Below are positions 1-9,720 of a stretch of DNA of 64,000 nt, one piece after another. The notes beneath the pieces were generated by a model that did no database searches, was not told the origin of the DNA, and saw nothing but the letters and a program-made list of their open reading frames with translations. Source of the stretch: Aegilops tauschii subsp. strangulata (lineage: Eukaryota; Streptophyta; Magnoliopsida; Poales; Poaceae). The translations under genes were made by a program, and so were the position numbers. How positions within the stretch are numbered: the stretch's first letter is position 1; each line of letters begins with the position of its first letter. The stretch covers positions 646,744,736 through 646,808,735 of the forward strand of contig NC_053036.3 in NCBI RefSeq assembly GCF_002575655.3, in the 5' to 3' direction.

Positions 1-219
1 CCATCTTTTTTAGTTAGCCATCATAATGTGAAATTGTGTCATGCTATCCTGTTTAGTTAGCCATCATATATGTGAAATTGTGTCATGCTATCCTGTTTGG
101 TTAGACAACATAAATATGAATTATTTCATGCCCTCTTTTATTCCACACTATCCATTGCACCTGTCTATCATATAATGTCTATACTTTCAATTACTTTTCT
201 GGTTTATTAGCCATTTAAA

Positions 220-573
220 TTGGAGAGCGTGATGGCAGTATCTAAGGGAGTAACAACACGGTATTCAGAAAAGATAGTGCTACCAGTTGATGCAGATAGA
301 ACCACGGTTGTACTTGCCCAAGGACCAGATCCACCACACATAACCCAGACTCTCACAGATTATACCCCTAGCCAGTTGGACAGAGAACCAGCTACACCCC
401 TTCTAACCCCAACCCCGGCAGATAGTAACCCAGTTCCAGTTGACACATCACCGTCTCCACCACAGAGCACCCAAACACGAGCAGTTAGTAAGGGAACTGC
501 AGTGCCCAAAGCACGAGGACCACCACTCCGAATCCCAACTCAACACTTAAAGGAGAAGAAGATTTGTTCTCAG
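220..573 (+). pseudogene. CACTA accessory ORF remnant, upstream exon
   Basis: An open frame from an ATG at 220 runs through a Pro/Thr/Ser-rich, low-complexity protein (PHITQTLTDYTPSQLDREP is typical) to a plausible splice donor CAG|GTCAGG at 573/574. The frame stays open beyond the donor to 666, but the character changes to hydrophobic. The exon holds 118 codons in phase 0, which matches the phase of the downstream exon at 1057. A possible 30-nt microexon (656-685, ending ACAG|GTATG) would fit between them in phase. I read this as part of the second, TnpA-like or accessory protein of a CACTA element. No catalytic transposase motif is visible. The start is uncertain because upstream exons may lie outside the window. 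Confidence 0.45.
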
Positions 574-1056
574 GTCAGGTTCTTTAGCTATGGTTCATAC
601 TCCTTTGATCTTGCATTACTGTATTTACTCATACCAACTATTTTCAAATTTGAAGGATGGAATTGAAACTCCAATGGCGCAACAGGTATGTTTTAAACCT
701 GTTTCTTTAACTGGTTTGCTGTTGTAACCTGCTCTATGTTGATTTCAGTTTCAATTGAATAAAAAGTTATGTTCTCATCTCATGCACATTACAAGTGTTG
801 TTATTGCTCTATAGTTACCCACACTTATATTCTGTCTATTCTGTTTTGTCTTGAACAAATATTATTTGAACTGTGTCTCTATCTTGATTTGGCAACAAAA
901 ACTAGAATGATATAGACCATAAAGTGACCATGGTACATAGATATATGTTTGTTTCATGCTGTTATCCTGTCCACTTTACTACTGAACTCATTTACCAAAA
1001 TGAGTTTCATATACAACATGGTAAACATGTGATGTGTTTGCTTGTTTCTCTTTTAG
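574..1056 (+). other. AT-rich intron-like stretch in CACTA element
   Basis: This sits between a donor-like GTCAGG (574) and an acceptor-like TCTCTTTTAG (ending 1056). It is AT-rich with many stops in all frames. It may contain the 30-nt microexon at 656-685. Confidence 0.4.
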
Positions 1057-1493
1057 AATGCGGACAAAATATTGGAGAAAAGTACCGCGTTATCCAATGG
1101 TAAAGGAAGTAATGCAGATAAGGTTCAAGATAGTGAGACATCCCTGTTGGTCTCCAAGAAAGTTGATAAAAACATCTTGACGACAGTGAGAGAACCCAAA
1201 AGTCCTATCTTAATGTAGTGTTCGAGTTACTGGCCACTACTGCTGGCACAAGCTCTTCGAACTTGCTGCCTGAATCAGTTCGTCTTCTTGAGTCTCAACT
1301 TCAAGTTGAAAGACATCGATCAGATGTGCTGCGACAGGAAGCTGAATGACTGAGGAAGTCCCTGCAGAATTCAGATGCATATTTCTTGGTGCAACAGCAA
1401 GCGTTGGAGGATTTAAGCGCCAAACAAGAGAAAGTAAATAAGCTTGCTGAGCATCTTGCCAGCATTATGGGTACCCAGGATATTGTTTCTTGA
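1057..1493 (+). pseudogene. CACTA accessory ORF remnant, C-terminal exon (coiled coil)
   Basis: After the TTTTAG acceptor, the frame reads NADKILEKSTALSNGKG and on to about 1205. There a 1-bp loss shifts the reading into the frame SPYLNVVFELLATT. This continues to a TGA at 1491-1493, interrupted by one in-frame TGA at about 1348 (EAE*LRKSL). The C-terminal ~70 residues are Leu/Gln/Glu-rich with heptad-like spacing (RLLESQLQVERHRSDVLRQ), a probable coiled coil. This fits the C-terminal dimerisation region of CACTA accessory proteins. With one frameshift and one nonsense codon the protein is not made intact. Assignment is by position inside a CACTA element and by general similarity; no domain search was possible. 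Confidence 0.55.
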
Positions 1494-1789
1494 GATCTTC
1501 TGAAGTGGTTTCAGTTCTGGATTTGTTTTGCTGCGGCGTTTATTTGCACTGGTCGCCAACTTTGACAACCAGTGTATATGATATGCTGCTTTGTTCCCTA
1601 TATTTGCACTGGTGGCGAACTTTGATGCCCAGTGGATGTAATATGTGTAATAGCCGTGATAGCCTAGCGTTAGTTGCTTGCTTATTTATTTCCTTGTTGT
1701 CTTGTTTATTTGTTTGCTTGTAGTCATTGCAGTTCTTTTTCCGCGGTTTGCTAGTGGCTGCAATAACCTATTTTTTAAAACTAGGCCAC
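1494..1789 (+). other. CACTA internal noncoding sequence
   Basis: This is 3' flank of the broken accessory ORF. A direct repeat of about 70 bp is visible: TATTTGCACTGGT at about 1540 and again at about 1600, each followed by AACTTTGA and CCAGTG. No coding signal is convincing. Confidence 0.4.
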
Positions 1790-2870
1790 AATAACCATGG
1801 GCTAATATTTACTGTAGTGACACTGGGCCTACTACTGGCCGTAGAAACAGTGGGCCTTCTACGGGCCGTAGAAACAATGGGCCTTCTACGGGCCGTAGAA
1901 ACAATGGGCCTTTTGCGGGCCGTATCATCAATGGGCCTTATACGGGCCGCATGATCGATTGGCCAAACATGGGCCAAACAGACCGCATTATGGCCGTAAA
2001 CGGGCTAGAGTTGGAATCGTCCGGTCATGGGCCGACCATAACGGGCCATCGTTAATAGGCCGTATTTGATGATGCTATGAAAACGGCCCAACGTATTAAC
2101 GGACCACAAACGGGCCGACTGTAACCACGGGATGAATTTGGCCCACAAGCAGAAAATGACAGTAACGGGCCGTAAGTAAACGAATGCTAGAAATGAGCTC
2201 AAGAATAAATGGGCTCTGAGAAGGCCGAAAGATAACATGGGCTGGAAACGGCCCAACGGAATAACGGGCCGTTAATGGGTTTAAGGTGATACACTGTTCA
2301 TTACGGGCCAGTTTCACCACGGGCCGTTAATGGGTGTAAAGTGATACACTGTTCATTACAGGCCAGTTTCACCACAGGCCGTTAATAGGCCAAGAGTAAC
2401 AAAGGGCCTCATATGGGCCGAAAGACGTCATGGGCCATACATGGGCCAGAAGTGAAAACGGGCTAGGATCATATTGGATGGCCCAGATGACGCTACTGGG
2501 CCTAATTCGGATAGGGTGTAACGGGCCTTGGGTTAGCGGGCTATAAATGGGCTATATGCGAACAGGCCGTTAACATGCTTTCCATGGGCCGGCCCGCCAC
2601 CTTTTGACCAAGTCAAACGGGCCGGCCTTTTCACAGGAATGGGCCACTGTTGGGCCGTGCCACGTGTTGACGTATCATAGGCGCCTTCTATCCAATGAGT
2701 GGATGACATCTGTCCCAACGATGAGCCGACACGTGTTTCCGCCAGCCAATGATGATTTTACACGTGGAAAATCCCCATTGGTCGGGGCTGTTAACGGGTT
2801 ATCGGATCCAAAACCCGACCCGATAGCTTAAGGGCGTTCCGTTACGGTGGATCCCACGTGTCGGTCACCC
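1790..2870. repeat. CACTA subterminal repeats (GGGCC motifs)
   Basis: Dozens of short motifs around TACGGGCCGTA, AATGGGCC and ACGGGCC occur in both orientations. Examples are the near-tandem run at 1838-1950 (CTACGGGCCGTAGAAACAAT repeated) and two copies of a ~70-bp unit at 2265-2390 (GTGATACACTGTTCATTAC). Subterminal motif arrays of this kind bind the element-encoded protein in En/Spm-type elements. Binding here is inferred. Open frames through the array reflect the repeats, not genes. Confidence 0.75.
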
Positions 2871-3049
2871 TTGACGAAAGCACTTCTGTGACGCGCGATT
2901 TATCGTCATGGAAGTGGACACTTCCGTGATGATAATTTTGGTAATGTCATGGAACACTTCTACGACAGCACAGGAATGACTATCTTGATTCTGTCATAAA
3001 ATCGTCATGGATGTACATGCATGACAAAAAACGCGACCTACTGTGACAA

Positions 3050-3085
3050 ACACGCATCATCACGAAAGTGAATTTTTTTGTAGTG
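3050..3085 (+). repeat. CACTA right terminal repeat
   Basis: Read on the minus strand the terminus is CACTACAAAAAAATTCACTT, followed by a region rich in CGTCATGG/CCATGACG motifs (2890-3050). The same terminus and about 600 bp of flanking subterminal sequence recur at 57468-58085. Confidence 0.8.
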
Positions 3086-3750
3086 TCAGGATACCACCAG
3101 ATCTTCATGACAAGAGAAGACGAAGAAAAGACAGCATTCATCACCCCATGTGGCACGTATTGCTTTTTATGAATGCCTTTTGGGTTGAAGAGTGCTGGCT
3201 CAACGTTTGCAAGAGCAGTCCAAATTGGTTTTGAGCCCCAGCTACATAGAAATATGGAAGCTTATACGGATGACATAGTGGTCAAAACCAAGGACAGGGC
3301 AACACTTGTACATGATTTGGAAGAGACATTTGCAAATTTGCGCAAGATCAACCTCAAGCTGAACCCTGAGAAGTGTGTCTTCGGCGTTCCGTCCGGCAAA
3401 CTTCTCGGGTTCTTTGTGTCACAGCGTGGGATCGAGGCGAACCCAGACAAGATCAAGGCTATCGAGCAGATTGAGGCACCCAAGCGGATCAAGGATGTGC
3501 GTCGGCTCACCGGCTGCGTTGCCGCCATGAGCAGATTCATCTCCAAGTCTGCTGAGCATTCCCTTCCCATTTTCAAAATCTTGAAAAAGGCGGGCCCAAT
3601 GGAGTGGACCCCAGAGGCCGAAGCAGCGCTGCAGGATTTGAAGAAATACCTCTCATCTACACCGATACTGGTTCTGCCTAAACCACAAGAGCCGTTGCTG
3701 CTGTATCTGGCGGCGACGAATCAAGTGGTCAGCACCGCGCTAGTGGCGTA
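3086..3750 (+). pseudogene. Gypsy reverse transcriptase fragment
   Basis: Reverse transcriptase copies the element RNA into DNA. The fragment begins at the conserved SGYHQI motif (interrupted by CACTA), continues TREDEEKTAFITPCGTYCF, then has a frameshift at about 3170 into MPFGLKSAGSTFARAVQ. The catalytic box reads YTDDIVVKT, with Thr where Gypsy RTs usually have Val (YVDD). The thumb and connection follow: NLKLNPEKCVFGV, GKLLGFFVSQRGIEANPDKI, and the DVRRLTGCVAAMSRFISKSAEHSLPIF segment seen in pieces. A TAG at 3749-3751 ends the frame before RNase H. The N-terminal fingers are lost to the left. Function is certain at family level; this copy is broken. Confidence 0.85.
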
Positions 3751-4304
3751 GAGGGAGGTCGACGAAGAGGTAGTGTCAACGGCAGGACTGGCGGATGGCG
3801 AGCCAGAGATTCCCCCGGCAGGGCCTGGTGCCGGCAAGGCAAGGCCCCCGGCAGAGTTTGACGTTGACAGGACATGGCCTGCGCGACCAAAAGAAGTGGT
3901 GCAAAAGAATGATACAGCACCCGGTTTATTTTGTCATCTCCCTCTTGCAGGGGGCTAGGTCAAGGTAATCCGCTGTGCAGAAATTGCTCTTCGACCACCT
4001 TATGGCCTCGAGGAAGCCGCGTCATTACTTCCAAGCACACAAAATCACTGTCGTCACCCGCCTCCCGTTGCAACGAATACTGCATAACCCAAATGCAACC
4101 GGGAGGATTGTGGAGTGGGCCTTGGAGCTGTCGAGCTTTGGCTTGAAGTTCGAAAGTACTTCGACGATCCAGAGCAGAGTCCTGGCGGAGTTCATTGCGG
4201 AATGGACCTCAACGCCCGACGAAGAGATCCAGGAAACCACTCTCCCCGGCAAGGAGGCAAGTCGCAACTGGATCATGTACTTTGACGGGGCTTTCTCGCT
4301 GTAA
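3751..4304 (+). pseudogene. Gypsy RNase H region and linker
   Basis: After the TAG the reading continues with frameshifts: a Pro/Ala-rich stretch (about 3775-3900), then KNDTAPGLFCHLPL and, from 3975, MQKLLFDHLMASRKPRHYFQ with ...HKITVVTRLPLQRILHNPNA. The latter is the end of the first RNase H domain and the connection to the second (GRIVEWALELSSFGLKFE). It ends with WIMYFDGAFSL at a TAA (4302-4304), which interrupts the first catalytic Asp segment of the second RNase H domain. Removing RNA from the RNA/DNA hybrid is the family role; this copy cannot make the intact domain. Confidence 0.75.
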
Positions 4305-5018
4305 GGCGCCGGTGCTGGTGTGTTGCTCGTCGCACCCACCGGAGAGCACCTCAAGTATGTAATCCAGATGCACTTTCCCAGGGAGATGTCCACAGACAAC
4401 ACTGCCGAATACGAGGGATTGCTTGCCGGTCTCAGGATCGCGGCAGACCTAGGGGTCAAGAAGCTCATCGTCAGGGGTGATTCACGGCTTGTCGTCAGGC
4501 AAGTCAACAAATATTATCAGAGCCCGTTGATGGAGGCCTACGTAGATGAGGTCAGGAAGCTGGAAGAGCGCTTTGATGGTATACAAGCGGAGCACGTTCC
4601 CCGAGTGGAGAACGACATCGCCGATTACCTGTCGAAGTGCCGTGCCTTCAAACTACCTGTGGAACCAGGTACCTTTGTGCTTTGGTTAACTCAACCATCC
4701 GTTGAACCATCAACTGAGCAGAAGAAGCGGACGAAATCAGGCCCCGGCAAGTACTTTCCCGCCGAGCTCCCTGGAGCCGCCGGCAAGGGTGCCGCCGTGG
4801 ACATTAAGCCTGCCATGGGGCAACCGACTCCGGCAGAGCGTCAAGCCCTGGCCGTAGAGACAACCGCTCCCATGGCAGAGGAAATGCCTTTAGTCCTTGC
4901 CGTCGAGCCCCAAGCTCCGGCATGGGCACAACATGCCGTCCGATTCCTCCAGACAGGGGAACTTCTTGAGGAGCAGGAAGAAGCGGAGAAAGTAGCCCGT
5001 CGGTCTGCCATGTATTAG
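4305..5018 (+). pseudogene. Second (archaeal-type-like) RNase H domain and spacer
   Basis: In frame with the preceding DGAFSL segment after the TAA, the reading is GAGAGVLLVAPTGEHLKYV, then the Glu motif NTAEYEGLLAGLRIA, the Asp motif IVRGDSRLVVRQV and a last acidic motif ENDIADYLSK. This D-E-D-D set marks the additional RNase H typical of Tat-lineage Gypsy elements. A spacer of about 100 residues rich in Ala/Pro/Glu follows (4670-4990), ending QEEAEKVARRSAMY at a TAG (5016-5018) that splits it from the integrase. The ORF from the GTG/ATG region to this stop is open for over 230 codons. Confidence 0.8.
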
Positions 5019-6154
5019 TTCGTCGACGACGACCTGTATAGAAAAAGACCGAACGGTGTTAAATTGAAGTGCATTCTCCGGGAGGAAGGACTAGAGCTAT
5101 TGGCAAAGATACATGGAGGCATGCATGGCTCCCACATAGGGTCAAGAGCCCTTGTCGGCAAGGCATTCCGGCAAGGTTTCTTCTGGCCCATTGCCCTCCA
5201 GGATGCAACAGCACTAGTAACCAGGTGTGAAGCGTGTCAGTTCCATTCGAAGAAGCTTCATCAACTAGCTCAAGCCCTTCAAACAATTCCTCTCTCCTGG
5301 CCATTTTCGGTCTGGGGGCTCGACATACTAGGCCCCTTCCCCCGCGCTGTCGGGGGCTTTGAGTACTTGTACGTTGCAATCGACAAGTTCACAAAGTGGC
5401 CGGAGGTGGAAGCAGTGAGGAAGGTGACAACATAGTCAGCCGTCAATTTCTTCAAGGGGCTAGTCTGCCGTTTTGGTGTACCGAACAGAGTCGTCACCGA
5501 TAACGGCAGACAGTTCACAAGCCACACCTTCGTGCAGTACATCCAGGACCTCGGCAGCAAGGTCTGTTTCGCTTCCGTGGCACACCCACGGAGCAACGGC
5601 CAGGCGGAGAGGGCAAATGCTGAAGTACTGCGAGGCCTGAGATCAAATACTTTTGACAAGCTGCACAAGAGCGGAAGGCGCTGGATTGATGAGTTGCCGG
5701 TGGTTCGTTGGTCGATCAGAACGACGCCAAATCGAGCCACAGACCAGACACACTTTGCCCTGGTATAGCAGAAGCAGTTCTCCCCACAGAACTCACATAC
5801 GGGTCACCTCGAGTGCTCGCTTATGACGAGCTTGAGCAAGAGCAATTGCGGCAAGATGACGCAACGCTCCTTGAGGAAGATCGTCTTCGGGTGGCTGTGA
5901 GAGCAGCGCGCTACCAGCAAGCCTTGTGCCGCTACCATAGCCGCAAGGTTCATGCCCGAAGCTTTGAGGAAGGCGACCTTGTTCTTCGGCGCGTTCAACC
6001 GGCCAAGAATTCCAACAAGTTGACGCCGAAGTGGGAAGGCCCTTATCGGGTAATACAAGTCACCAGGCCCGGCGCAGTCTGCCTGGAGACCGAAGATGCT
6101 ATTGCGGTGAGCAACTCCTGGAACATTGAACATCTTCGCAAGTTTTACCCATAA
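5019..6154 (+). pseudogene. Gypsy integrase, broken
   Basis: Integrase inserts the cDNA into host DNA. The zinc-binding module is visible as HGGMHGSH ... RCEACQ (HHCC). The catalytic core is visible as WGLDILGPFP (first Asp), VVTDNGRQF (second Asp) and SNGQAERANAEVLRGL (Glu), a D,D-35-E triad. A TAG at about 5433 (KVTT*SAV) and another at 5766-5768 (HFALV*), with a frameshift there, break the core. From about 5780 the C-terminal part continues in another frame to a TAA after HLRKFYP at 6152-6154, including the GEGDLVLRRV-like turn and KLTPKWEGPYRV of Gypsy integrase C-termini. No chromodomain is evident, as expected for Tat. Confidence 0.85.
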
Positions 6155-7326
6155 GGCATGGTTGCCGGCCCCCCGGCAAACCACCTTTTGTACAAGCCTT
6201 GTCGGCAAGGCATGTAACCCTCTGTACAAAGCCATGCGCAAACCCTGAGCATAAATAAATGAAGCGCTGGCGCCCTAAGTTTTAGCATGCATGCTAGGTT
6301 AAGTCTCTCCCTCGGTTAGGGTTGATAGTGCTTAGCGGCGACTAACCCCTAGCATAGAGGTCGAGTGTGCGTTTCTCTGTTCCTTTCCGTCCTCTTTGGT
6401 TCGTAGGGTACATGGACGTTTCTGCTGAGCTGTTTGGAAGAAAGAGAATGAGCCGGCGCTCTGGCCTAAGCAAGCCAAGGTTGCCGGGGGCTGCAGATAC
6501 AAGAATCCAACCACGGCAAGCCAAGGCTACCGGGGGCTGCAGATTCAGATAAGTCGTTTATCCTCTATTGTGCATTCCCGTATGAAGTTGGGACATATGA
6601 AACCTCATTTTGCTCCTAGATCACCGTGCTCCCCCTTTTTTTCTGTACCCAAGTCCCTAAGTCGGAACCGGGTCGTAGTCGCGGTGGCAAGGAAATAAAC
6701 GAAGGGCCTAACTCTACTTCGCCCCTACCTCCGCCTAGAGTGCGAGAATGGTCAACTGAAGTAAGGCGACGACAAGGCCTATTGCCGAGCGACAATGTTT
6801 ATCTTAAAAATAACAAGGATTCATTCCTTGGCATGGGCCTCGCTGACGCACAAAGAACCCGACAAACACCCTTTTTGATTAAAAACATCCCATACAGATA
6901 CAGTTCATACGGAATTAAAAAACATTAGCAAGGGGATTACAAGTCTTCAAATTAACAAGTGCCCGCAGGCTTACCAACTAAAAAGAGATAAGATGCCCGT
7001 AATCCTTTTCTTATCCCTCTCTTCAGGAGGTGGAACAAGATAGCAGGAGGGCAAAAAGAGCGCCTAGGCAAGGTACGAGGAGCTGAAGGCACCAAGGGAA
7101 CATCCCGGTGCCGGGAGGGGAGCTGGAAGATGAGGCAAAGGGCCGACAATACGCGACGAAGGTGTCGGTGCCCGTGTACTCCGACTTGACGGCCGCCACC
7201 CGCCTTCTTCGCCCTCTCCGACCCTCCTACGCCAGCCGCCCAAGGAGGCGACGGGGAACGCGCCGATGGAGAGCTTGATGAGGAAGGCCCTCGGCAGGGC
7301 GCGTAGCCGAAGGAGGGATGACGCGG
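6155..7326 (+). other. Tat-like element 3' untranslated region
   Basis: This is noncoding sequence between integrase and the antisense ORF. It contains a 60-bp imperfect direct repeat near 6476-6545 (GCCGGGGGCTGCAGAT twice), the motif CTTGTCGGCAAGGC (6192), and an A-rich tract at 6870-6950. On the minus strand it is the 3' flank of the antisense ORF. No further gene is supported. Confidence 0.55.
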
Positions 7327-7970
7327 TCAGTCGGAGTCGAGGTCAGCGTCCCGCCGTTCGACACCCTCGTCGTCGCTGTCGTTGTCCTCCTCGTCACTCC
7401 CACTTGAGGAGGAATCTTCATCGTCAGAGGAGCAGCACTTTAGGCGAGTTCCAAGATCTCCAAAGGCCTTGACGTAGAGCAGGCCGTTCTACATTAACTT
7501 GAAGTAGAGAATGAGCCCTGCCGTCAGGCTGTGGACACGAGCGAACGTCTTCCATCCACGACGGAGGTACATGACATGAGGAGCAGGGAAGTCGACGTCA
7601 ACCCGCGTGCCGCCATTCCCGCAGCCCCTCATGTGCAACTTGAGGGTCTGGGGCAGATCGAGCTCCATCTCCCGAGCAAATGGGTAGGGAGACGAGGACG
7701 ACGACGCGGTGGCTAGCGCAGCCTGATGAAGAACTCACAGGGCTGGTCCCCGACGCGGCCCTCCATTGGGGGAGGCATCGCTGGCGGAGGCGAGGCCGGT
7801 GCACCGCCCCGTCCCCCTGTTCCCTGAGCGCCACGACGACCTCGGCCTCGCCCCCTCCCCCTTCCTCTCATGGTCGGCTCCGCTGCCGCGAGCTCTTGGG
7901 AAGGAGGGATGCGCTGTCGAGCAGCGACCCTTGCCACCACCGTTGAAGGGCCGACGCCCCCTCTCACCAT
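7327..7970 (-). pseudogene. Antisense accessory ORF with B3-like domain, broken
   Basis: On the minus strand an ATG at 7970 opens MVRGGVGPSTVVARVAARQ, an Arg/Gly tract (MRGRGRGRGRGRRG), a Pro-rich stretch and DQPCEFFIRL. A TAG (7713-7715) and a frameshift there lead into EMELDLPQTLKLHMRGCGNG, then VDFPAPHVMYLRRGWKTFAR, VHSLTAGLILYFKLM, a TAG at 7489-7491 in place of a sense codon, NGLLYVKAFGDLGTRLKCC, and an acidic tail (DEDSSSSGSDEEDNDSDDEG) to a TGA at 7327. The order Y-L-RRGWKTFA-x2-HSL-x-G-x5-F followed by V-x-x-FGD resembles the plant B3 DNA-binding fold. Tat elements such as Grande are known to carry an antisense accessory gene. This copy needs one frame correction and one stop removed, so it is a pseudogene. 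The B3 similarity is by eye. Confidence 0.6.
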
Positions 7971-8564
7971 GGCAGATGGAAGAAAGAAGCCGAAGTGAAT
8001 GGAGACAGATGATGAAAGGATGTGGGATGCCATCCCCTCCCCCTTCTTATAAAGGGGCGGGGTCGGGGCTCGGCTGCCCCACTCGACCAATCCGGCCATC
8101 GGGGGCATAGGGAATCGAGACCGACCCGCTGCCCCAATCAGCGACGGCTCAGTTTCCCGCCTCCACCGCTTGCCACCTGCATGGGGGACATGTGGCGAGC
8201 AAGCAGAATCGAGGGGACAGACGAGGTGACCGTTCCCCACCCCGTGATTATGGGGCGCGGACGCCTTGAAGACCATGACCCGAGTCCACTCAGATAATGT
8301 GCCGCGCCTCTGCGTCTCCCTCTTTTTATGGGGAAGGCGCGAGCCGCCTCTTCACCATGATGTGACGCATGCGTGCGGGAACCGCCCCACGCATGACCCC
8401 CACGTCACGCACGACCCTCCATGATGCGCATTCAACACGGGTCGTGGGGAAGCGCAGCAGACGAAAAAGTTACCGCTTTAAATCCGCCCCACCTGCCCGC
8501 GCACCGTTCTGGGCCTAGCCCAACAACGCGTCACGCTTATGTGTGGCCCAGGCCCGGGGGCTCC
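7971..8564 (-). other. Promoter-proximal region of antisense ORF / pre-PPT region
   Basis: GC-rich sequence between the antisense ORF and the 3' LTR. It holds the TATA box at 8046-8055, a second TATA-like TTTTTATGGGG at about 8322, and ends with the purine-rich GGCCCGGGGGCTCC (8551-8564), the likely polypurine-type primer site next to the LTR. No other coding region is supported. Confidence 0.45.
8046..8055 (-). promoter_or_regulatory. TATA box for the antisense ORF
   Basis: The minus strand reads CCCCTTTATAAGAAGG, a good TATA box about 76-80 bp upstream of the ATG at 7970. This is a normal distance for a plant promoter with a 45-50 nt leader. Sequence upstream of it is GC-rich. Activity is inferred. 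Confidence 0.5.
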
Positions 8565-8755
8565 TGTCGGTGTACAAAAGTAGGGGCTCTCCTTTTGACC
8601 CCTTTACTTGTGCATGGGCAGTCGGAGCCGCGCCCACGGCCACACTAAGTAGGGCAGAGGAGGGAAGCGGAAGGCACAAGGCGATCAGAGCAACGCCAAG
8701 ACCAAGGAACACAAAAGAACAAAGGGGCAAGGTGGACTCCCCCGGCAAGACGCCG

Positions 8756-8778
8756 CCCCGGCAAGAGCCTTGCCGGGG
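8756..8778. repeat. CCCCGGCAAG palindrome in LTR
   Basis: A 23-bp inverted repeat: 10-bp arms CCCCGGCAAG and CTTGCCGGGG around AGC. Single arms recur at about 8740, 8996, 9028 and 9052, and variants occur in pol and the 3' region. Confidence 0.7.
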
Positions 8779-9465
8779 CAGCTTGCCCAACACCAGCAGA
8801 GTGAGCCACCCTTGAGGCCAAGGGTTCCAAGGCCGCCAACTACCACATTGGAACCAAGGCTCGGGAGGCACCTCCATGGTGGCTTGTAGATATTTGTCAA
8901 GATCATAAACATACGAGATCAGATGAGGACCAGAAGACGACGATCCTCGGCGGGATCCCAGCCGAGGAAATCCACGAGACCCCCGACTAGACGCTTGCCG
9001 GGGAAGACCACGATGCCACAGCAAGACCCTTGCCGGGGCCCCGGCGAGGCCCTTGCCGGAGACACCTACGGGGAGGAGCAGGGCACACGTCTGCCAAGGC
9101 TCCACCGCTGTCCCCATGCAGCTGCCAGCTCAACCAGCTGGGCAGGCATCTACGTGGCGACGGGCGGCCTCTACGCCGACCCAGCAAGCACCTGCGTGGT
9201 GGCATGCAGATCTTCGTGAAGGCTCCATCACCCCGCCAGCCCAACAACCAGCCAACGTGGCGCCATGATGCCTCATCAGCCCGGACGCACGTCGAAGCCA
9301 GGCAAGGCGGCGACAGCTGGGACGTGCTTCCTTGCCGTCCCCGATAAAGCAGGAGGGGCACGTTGGCAGCGCATTAAAGGCGTTAGTCCGACGGTGCCAG
9401 AGGATAGACTCATGCACTGTACACCTTTCCACCTCCTGTGTGCAATCGTGGCAACCCCTTTTGTC

Positions 9466-9474
9466 TATAAAAGG
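9466..9474 (+). promoter_or_regulatory. LTR TATA box
   Basis: TATAAAAGG lies in the last quarter of the LTR, about 255 bp before its end, in a CTATAAAAGGAGGCCCGAGG context. This is the likely start of the genomic RNA from this LTR type. Confidence 0.6.
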
Positions 9475-9720
9475 AGGCCCGAGGCGACTAGGAGAAGGAT
9501 TCGGATCTTTTGGGCAAGTTGAACCCCGTAGCTAGTTCAAGAACACAAGAACACTGAAATACATCCACCAAAGCAGGACTAGGGTATTACGCATCCTCGC
9601 GGCCCGAACCTGGGTGAACGATCTGTGTGCTTCCTGTCAGACCCGCTCTTTGCACAACCCCACGCCCGCCAACCGTAGAAGGGATCCTAGTGATTCCATA
9701 GGTGTCGATTTCCCCCGACA

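Larger units (their letters stand above)
1..3085 (+). mobile_element. CACTA DNA transposon, right part
   Basis: The element enters from the left edge and ends at 3085 in GTAGTG, the reverse complement of the CACTAC terminus of this superfamily. Seen from the left: broken exons of an accessory ORF (220-1493), a long GGGCC-rich subterminal region (about 1790-2870), then the terminal sequence. Immediately to the right the sequence becomes a Gypsy reverse transcriptase, so the element was inserted into that coding region. CACTA elements make 3-bp target duplications; the left flank lies outside the window, so this cannot be tested. The layout resembles Caspar-type Triticeae CACTA elements (recognition, not searched). 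Confidence 0.85.
3086..9720 (+). mobile_element. Gypsy LTR retrotransposon, Tat-like, interrupted
   Basis: The plus-strand order is reverse transcriptase, RNase H, a second RNase H-like domain, integrase, a long 3' untranslated part with an antisense ORF, and a 3' LTR (8565-9720). The duplicated RNase H and the extended 3' region with an antisense ORF are hallmarks of the Tat lineage (Grande, RIRE2, Ogre/Retand). The element begins inside RT because a CACTA element (ending 3085) is inserted there; the 5' LTR and gag lie left of the window. The right flank (9721 on) is Athila-like internal sequence, so this element is nested in that one. Several stops and frameshifts in pol make it defective. 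Confidence 0.85.
8565..9720 (+). repeat. 3' LTR of Tat-like Gypsy element
   Basis: The LTR starts TGTCGGTGTACAAAAG at 8565 and ends TTTCCCCCGACA at 9720, a TG...CA pair inside the short inverted repeat TGTCGG/CCGACA; length 1,156 bp. It contains a TATA box at 9466 and many CTTGCCGGGG/CCCCGGCAAG motifs. No 5' LTR is in the window, so insertion age and target duplication cannot be measured. Confidence 0.85.

Noticed and set aside
3729..3958. Small overlapping ORFs on both strands
   Set aside because: Pro/Ala-rich linker of the Gypsy pol read in wrong frames.
7713..8276. Extended 187-codon start of the antisense ORF at 8276
   Set aside because: The upstream part would start before the TATA box at 8046-8055; the ATG at 7970 fits promoter spacing better.
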